Source: Phycisphaerales bacterium (GTDB taxonomy: Bacteria > Planctomycetota > Phycisphaerae > Phycisphaerales > UBA1924). From it: a stretch of DNA of 64,000 nt. Below, piece after piece: positions 60,261 to 64,000 of this stretch. Each line of letters begins with the position of its first letter. Position 1 is the stretch's first letter. The position numbers were made by a program, and so were the translations under genes. The notes beneath the pieces were generated by a model. That model worked only from the letters and a program-made list of their open reading frames with translations. It was not told the origin of the DNA and made no database searches. Location of the stretch: NCBI GenBank assembly GCA_023382935.1, contig JAHDXL010000002.1:124001-188000 (forward strand), read 5' to 3'.

Positions 60261-61937
60261 TTACGGGCAGCCGGCCGAGAACTCGGCCAGGAAGGTCTGC
60301 ACGTCGAAGAAGTTGAAGACGTTGTCGTCGACGAAGTCGGCCCGGTCGTCGTGGGCGCTGAACCAGGCCAAGAAGGTCTGCACGTCGAAGAAGTTGAGCA
60401 CACCGTCGCCGTTGGTGTCAGCCCGGCAGGGGTTCTCGACGACGAACTTGTACAACTTACCAGGGTTGCCGCCCGTGACCGACGGGCTTCCGCCGACGCA
60501 GTAGAGGTTGCCATCAGCGTCGACCGTGGGCGAGCCGTTGCCGAAGCGGGTCGGCGGCATGTTGTTGTTGAGGTTGGTGCGGAGGATCTCCGTGGCCGTC
60601 GTGCCGTTGTCCTTGACAACGATCAACTGAGCGGTCAACGGGTCAGTGCCCAGGTTGGGATCCTGGTTCTGCTGCTGCATCATGGCGTAGATGTAGCGTT
60701 CGCCGGCGCCGTTCTCGACGACGGTGTAGGCGGTGATTTCGCCGGAGTTGAAGAAGTCGGCCTCAGTCATCCAGGCGTCGCGCGTGTTGGTGGGCGCGAT
60801 GAACTGATCGGGGTCGGAAGGATTGGGGACGTGCGCGGGGCGCAGTTCCCAAGGCTGGTTGTAGGATGTGCCCAGGTCATCGAAGCAGGTGACCACCCCG
60901 TAGCCGCCGCACGCATAGACGCGGTTGCCGAAGGCAGCCGGGCGGCCGAAGAAGTTGAGTTCGTGCACGGTGCCGCGGCGACCGGGGACGGACCACTTCT
61001 GGGCACCCGTCATGGCGTTGACGGCCCACATGGAGGGCGTGTCGCCGTCGTTGAACGTGGTGACATAAATGGTGTCGCTGGTGCCGTTCATGGCGCCCGA
61101 GCCGATCCAGTTGAAGTTGTCCGGGCCGCCGAACCAGACTTCGGTGTAGGTGCCGTCGGCGTTGTCGCGGACGCACACGCCGGAAGCGACAGCCTGGTTA
61201 CCGAAGTAGGCGAGGTGCATCTTGCCGCCGGAGACCCAACCGGGCCCGAAGGCGCCGAAGAAGGTGGTGTTGCCCATGAGCGGGTCGTAGGACCAGTCGA
61301 GTTGGCCGGTAATCGAGTCAACGCAGTGGATCAGGCCTGAGGGCGACAGGCTGCCGCCGGCGGTGTCGCCGCGCATGTGGACGTAGAGGTTGACGTTGCC
61401 ACGCTGATTGGGGACCGAGCCGATGATCGGCGCACCGCGCAGACCCAGCGATGATCCAGCAGTGTCAAAGGCGGCGTTGGTGTACTCGCCGGCGACGGAG
61501 AGGTCGGCATAGTTCAGTTTGATGATCTTGGAAACGCGAGTCGCGCCCGAGCCGGAGGTCACGGCCGTCCAGACGTGGGTGGTGCCCAGCGACACGCCGG
61601 CATAGGCGCCCGCGTCGCCGGCCAGACCGGGCGACGTGGCGAGGATGTTCCCGTTGGTGGGGTCAACCTTGTACACCTTGGGCAGCGAACCATCGCCGGG
61701 ACGACTCTTGAAGTAGAGGTATCCATCGGCGTCGACCGAGATACCGCCGAACGCAGCCGGCTGATCGGTGGTGATCTCCCACTCGAGTTCAGTGGCCGGG
61801 GCCTCGGCCACCACCTTGGAGGCCTGACGGAGCGGGCCGCCCTTGTAGTCAGGCCAGAACGAGCCGGCTTGGTACTGCGCGGACGCAGAAACCGCAAACC
61901 CGGCGAGAACGGTGATTGCCAACGCATTCTTCAACAT
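60261..61937 (-). CDS. Secreted PQQ-propeller-like protein with GC-type dockerin
   Basis: 558 residues from the ATG at 61937, with GGGAG upstream. Signal peptide MLKNALAITVLAGFAVSASA. The body has repeated beta-propeller-like blades (KVYKVDPTNGNILATSPGLA, IHCVDSITGQLDWSYDPL, MWAVNAMTGAQKWSVPGRRG, PTVDADGNLYCVGG), typical of PQQ-like/YVTN propellers. The C-terminus has two dockerin repeats, DTNGDGVLNFFDVQTFLAWF and DDNVFNFFDVQTFLAEF, ending SAGCP. Ligand unknown. Confidence 0.88.
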   Translation of the reverse strand: MLKNALAITVLAGFAVSASAQYQAGSFWPDYKGGPLRQASKVVAEAPATELEWEITTDQPAAFGGISVDADGYLYFKSRPGDGSLPKVYKVDPTNGNILATSPGLAGDAGAYAGVSLGTTHVWTAVTSGSGATRVSKIIKLNYADLSVAGEYTNAAFDTAGSSLGLRGAPIIGSVPNQRGNVNLYVHMRGDTAGGSLSPSGLIHCVDSITGQLDWSYDPLMGNTTFFGAFGPGWVSGGKMHLAYFGNQAVASGVCVRDNADGTYTEVWFGGPDNFNWIGSGAMNGTSDTIYVTTFNDGDTPSMWAVNAMTGAQKWSVPGRRGTVHELNFFGRPAAFGNRVYACGGYGVVTCFDDLGTSYNQPWELRPAHVPNPSDPDQFIAPTNTRDAWMTEADFFNSGEITAYTVVENGAGERYIYAMMQQQNQDPNLGTDPLTAQLIVVKDNGTTATEILRTNLNNNMPPTRFGNGSPTVDADGNLYCVGGSPSVTGGNPGKLYKFVVENPCRADTNGDGVLNFFDVQTFLAWFSAHDDRADFVDDNVFNFFDVQTFLAEFSAGCP

Positions 61938-62271
61938 GTGGATCTCCCTCGTGACAGGACTGATGGAGTTGATTCCACGGCCGGAACACCGGCCGATCAC
62001 GCCTGTTTCCTCGAGTCTGCCCCCCGCGCATACCGATGCGGTGAGCGCAAACCACTAGCATGCTAGAGGCAATCCGGCTCAAATACAAGGGCTCAGATGA
62101 ATTGGTGGTCCGATTTTCCACACAGTTGTCGGGTTTTCGCAAGTGCAGTGATAGCCGCCGGTTTATCTCGGGAAAATGGCCGAGAACGTTCTCAACTGTT
62201 GTTCTCACAGATGAGAAAAAGCGACCGGCGCCGGAAGGGCGCCGGTCGGGTGACAAGCCGGTGGCAGAAGG
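61938..62271. other. Intergenic region with palindromes
   Basis: 334 bases between two minus-strand genes. It holds perfect palindromes CTAGCATGCTAG (62055-62066) and GAGAACGTTCTC (62181-62192) and the terminator at 62215-62248. The promoter of the propeller gene is expected here but is not clear by eye. Confidence 0.55.
62215..62248 (-). terminator. Rho-independent terminator of the beta-helix gene
   Basis: On the minus strand an 11-bp perfect stem CGACCGGCGCC / GGCGCCGGTCG with a 5-nt loop, followed by CTTTTTC, 23 bp after the stop codon. Confidence 0.9.
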
Positions 62272-64000
62272 TCAGTCGACCTGTTCGAGGTCGAGCGTCA
62301 AGGTGGAGAAACCGTCGATCTCGAAGTGGTAGACACGAAGGACCACAAGGTCGTTGTCCTTCTCAACGGTGAAGGTGCCTTCATTGGGAGTGGGGGCGTG
62401 CCAGGTCCAGTTGTCGATCACGAGTTGATTGCCCCCGGTCCCGGTCATTGCGTAGACGCGGATGCCGTCGTCGCTGACGGTCTTGACACGCCAGGTGCCT
62501 TTGGGCATGCGCAGACGTCCGACCGCTTCGATGCCGAAGTGGTCGCTGCCGATGTCGGCTTCGGCCAGGTGGCCGGAAGTGTCAGAGATATCGCCGGCGC
62601 GAGCCAGATCCTTCGGGCCTCCGAAACTGTACTTGAGGTCAAGAGTCTCGCAGGCAAAGGGTCGAGAATCGGGCCCACGGGCGAGATTGGACCATGCCTC
62701 GAAGTCTTCACGCGGATCGACCTTGTCCTTCCAGGAAAAGGCGCGTCCGAGCCAGCGAGCCTTGATGATGGTGCCGTGGAGCGTCTGGTCGAGCCCGGAG
62801 CCAGACAGTCGCACGGCAAAGGGCACGACGCCTTCGCTTGCGGTGATGCTGATTCGCTTTGAGTTGGCGATCTTGCCCGGCTCGACGGCCACTTCGAAGC
62901 CCTTGGCCTCGGCGGTCGCGGTGAGATCGTCACCGACGCCCAGCGCTTCGTAGACGATGGTACCGCCGCCCCTGGTCAGTTGGCGGAGCAGGGGCGATTC
63001 GTGGTCCCACGGGCCCCATTCGTCGAAGATAATCTGGTCGCGCCCGCGGAGGTGCGAGCGAGTACTGTACGGGATTCCGTTGACGATCTCGATCGGCCGG
63101 CTTTCTCCAAGCACCTCGTAGGAGGGGTGCTGGAAGCCGGGGATGGGTCCGTCCTCGAAAATCTCGACCTCGCCGTTGATCTCCATTTTCTTGCCGAACG
63201 CCTCGTCGATGTTGTAGGTGTTGTTGACGATGAGGGTGTTCTTGAAGGGGCCTCCGTCGTTGCGGAAGTGGAAGGCCAGGCGCTTCTCATTCTGCCCGAC
63301 GCGGTGGAAGGGACGAGGCTCGCCGTTGATGGTGAACGTGTTGTCGGCGATGACGTTGGAGGTGACGCCGCGGTAACTGGTCTTGGCCCACGGAAGAGTT
63401 CCGAAGTCGCCGAGCCCGTCCCACCAGATGTGGATGGCGGCGCGGTTGTTGGTGAACTGGTTGCCGATGATCATGTTGCCGGCGGAGTGCTCGATGTTGA
63501 CGCCGCCGCGCTCGAGTCCGTAGGCCATGCCGCCGTTGCCGTCGAAGAAGTTTTCGTAGATGAGGGAATCCTGGCTGAAGCCGCCCCAGATGCCGCAGAT
63601 GGCGTTCTCGACGAAGCGATTGCGGAAGATGACGTTGTCGAAACTGAAGGTCATCTCGAGCCCGTGGGCGGGGGCATAGGAGAGGTCGTTTTCGGCAAAG
63701 ATGTTGGCGTTGCAGCCGGCGCGGGTGTGCTTCTCCAGCACGTCGTCGGTGTAGGTGATCCTGTCGTCGACGTTCTGCTCGCCGGACTGGCGGCGCAGGC
63801 GGTCGCGCTGCCGGTTTCGGGCCTGCTCGCCGAGAGCGTCGAGCCCTGCGAAGCCGAAGATGCCGTCGCCGCCGTGGGTGACGGAGTTCTGGGCGATGAC
63901 GTTGTGGCTGACCTGCTCGAACATGAGGATGCCGGCCGAGTCCTGCCCGCGGTTGTAGACCCCCTCGACGTGCCCGCGGACGCAGAAGTCAAAGGCATTG
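62272..64000 (-). CDS. Right-handed beta-helix (NosD-like) protein with PA14-like C-terminus (partial)
   Basis: 576 residues visible; the frame stays open through 64000, so the N-terminus is outside. The first about 300 residues show the repeating N-x-(I/V/F) turns of parallel beta-helices (NVIAQNSVTHGGDGIFGF, NVIFRNRFVENAICGIWGGF, NMIIGNQFTNNRAAIHIWWD, NVIADNTFTINGE). After about residue 450 comes KGTWRVKTVSDDGIRVYAM and NQLVIDNWTWHAPT, resembling a PA14 carbohydrate-binding fold. Probably a secreted polysaccharide-related protein. Ends with a strong terminator. Confidence 0.85.
   Translation of the reverse strand, partial: NAFDFCVRGHVEGVYNRGQDSAGILMFEQVSHNVIAQNSVTHGGDGIFGFAGLDALGEQARNRQRDRLRRQSGEQNVDDRITYTDDVLEKHTRAGCNANIFAENDLSYAPAHGLEMTFSFDNVIFRNRFVENAICGIWGGFSQDSLIYENFFDGNGGMAYGLERGGVNIEHSAGNMIIGNQFTNNRAAIHIWWDGLGDFGTLPWAKTSYRGVTSNVIADNTFTINGEPRPFHRVGQNEKRLAFHFRNDGGPFKNTLIVNNTYNIDEAFGKKMEINGEVEIFEDGPIPGFQHPSYEVLGESRPIEIVNGIPYSTRSHLRGRDQIIFDEWGPWDHESPLLRQLTRGGGTIVYEALGVGDDLTATAEAKGFEVAVEPGKIANSKRISITASEGVVPFAVRLSGSGLDQTLHGTIIKARWLGRAFSWKDKVDPREDFEAWSNLARGPDSRPFACETLDLKYSFGGPKDLARAGDISDTSGHLAEADIGSDHFGIEAVGRLRMPKGTWRVKTVSDDGIRVYAMTGTGGNQLVIDNWTWHAPTPNEGTFTVEKDNDLVVLRVYHFEIDGFSTLTLDLEQVD

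Overview
The window looks like chromosomal DNA of a planctomycete, most likely class Phycisphaerae. The evidence is high GC content, three secreted proteins ending in GC-type dockerin repeats (NFFDVQ...FSAGC), one protein with a PEP-CTERM-like tail (PAPGALALLGLGGLAIRRRR), a prepilin-like protein with an H-X9-DG motif, a planctomycete-style Ser/Thr kinase, and many intergenic hairpin repeats. No plasmid or phage backbone is visible.

Layout. 1-6.1 kb, minus strand: a type I restriction-modification operon hsdR-hsdS-prrC-hsdM, every junction an ATGA overlap, carrying a PrrC-type anticodon nuclease with its active-site triad intact. 6.4-7.5 kb: a Gly/Lys-rich small protein and tandem repeats. 7.5-10.1 kb: a znuABC-type metal uptake operon. 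10.3-15.3 kb: tRNA-Ala(CGC), a tyrosine phenol-lyase and a sugar ABC importer. 15.4-23.2 kb: PEP-CTERM-like protein, thioredoxin-like protein, zinc-ribbon proteins, mutS and a TrkH-type K+ transporter.

23.2-28.0 kb is the most interesting part: a single-effector type V CRISPR locus. An 824-residue effector strongly resembles Cas12g (type V-G, RNA-guided RNase). It is followed by a promoter, a predicted tracrRNA with a clear anti-repeat, and an array of 14 identical 36-bp repeats with 13 spacers. There is no cas1/cas2. A lone degenerate CRISPR repeat lies 1 kb upstream of the effector among hairpin, tandem and inverted repeats. Two adjacent spacers share an 11-nt core in the same register, and their reverse complements encode the same peptide with synonymous differences, as expected if both are antisense to homologous genes.

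28.1-44.8 kb: a Ser/Thr kinase broken by one amber codon, a PLP decarboxylase, a dockerin protein, a 2H phosphoesterase, the sufBCDSE-sufT Fe-S assembly operon, an aspartokinase-like protein with a possible attenuated leader, and an HrpA-type helicase. 44.9-55.7 kb: a cbb3 oxidase operon on the minus strand (ccoNO fusion, ccoQ, mono-haem ccoP, ccoG, ccoH, a TauE/SafE-like protein, ccoI, ccoS), divergent from an Rrf2-family regulator, a YceI protein and a membrane protein. 55.8-64 kb: secreted proteins on the minus strand (metzincin-like dockerin protein, prepilin-like protein, PQQ-propeller-like dockerin protein, partial beta-helix protein).
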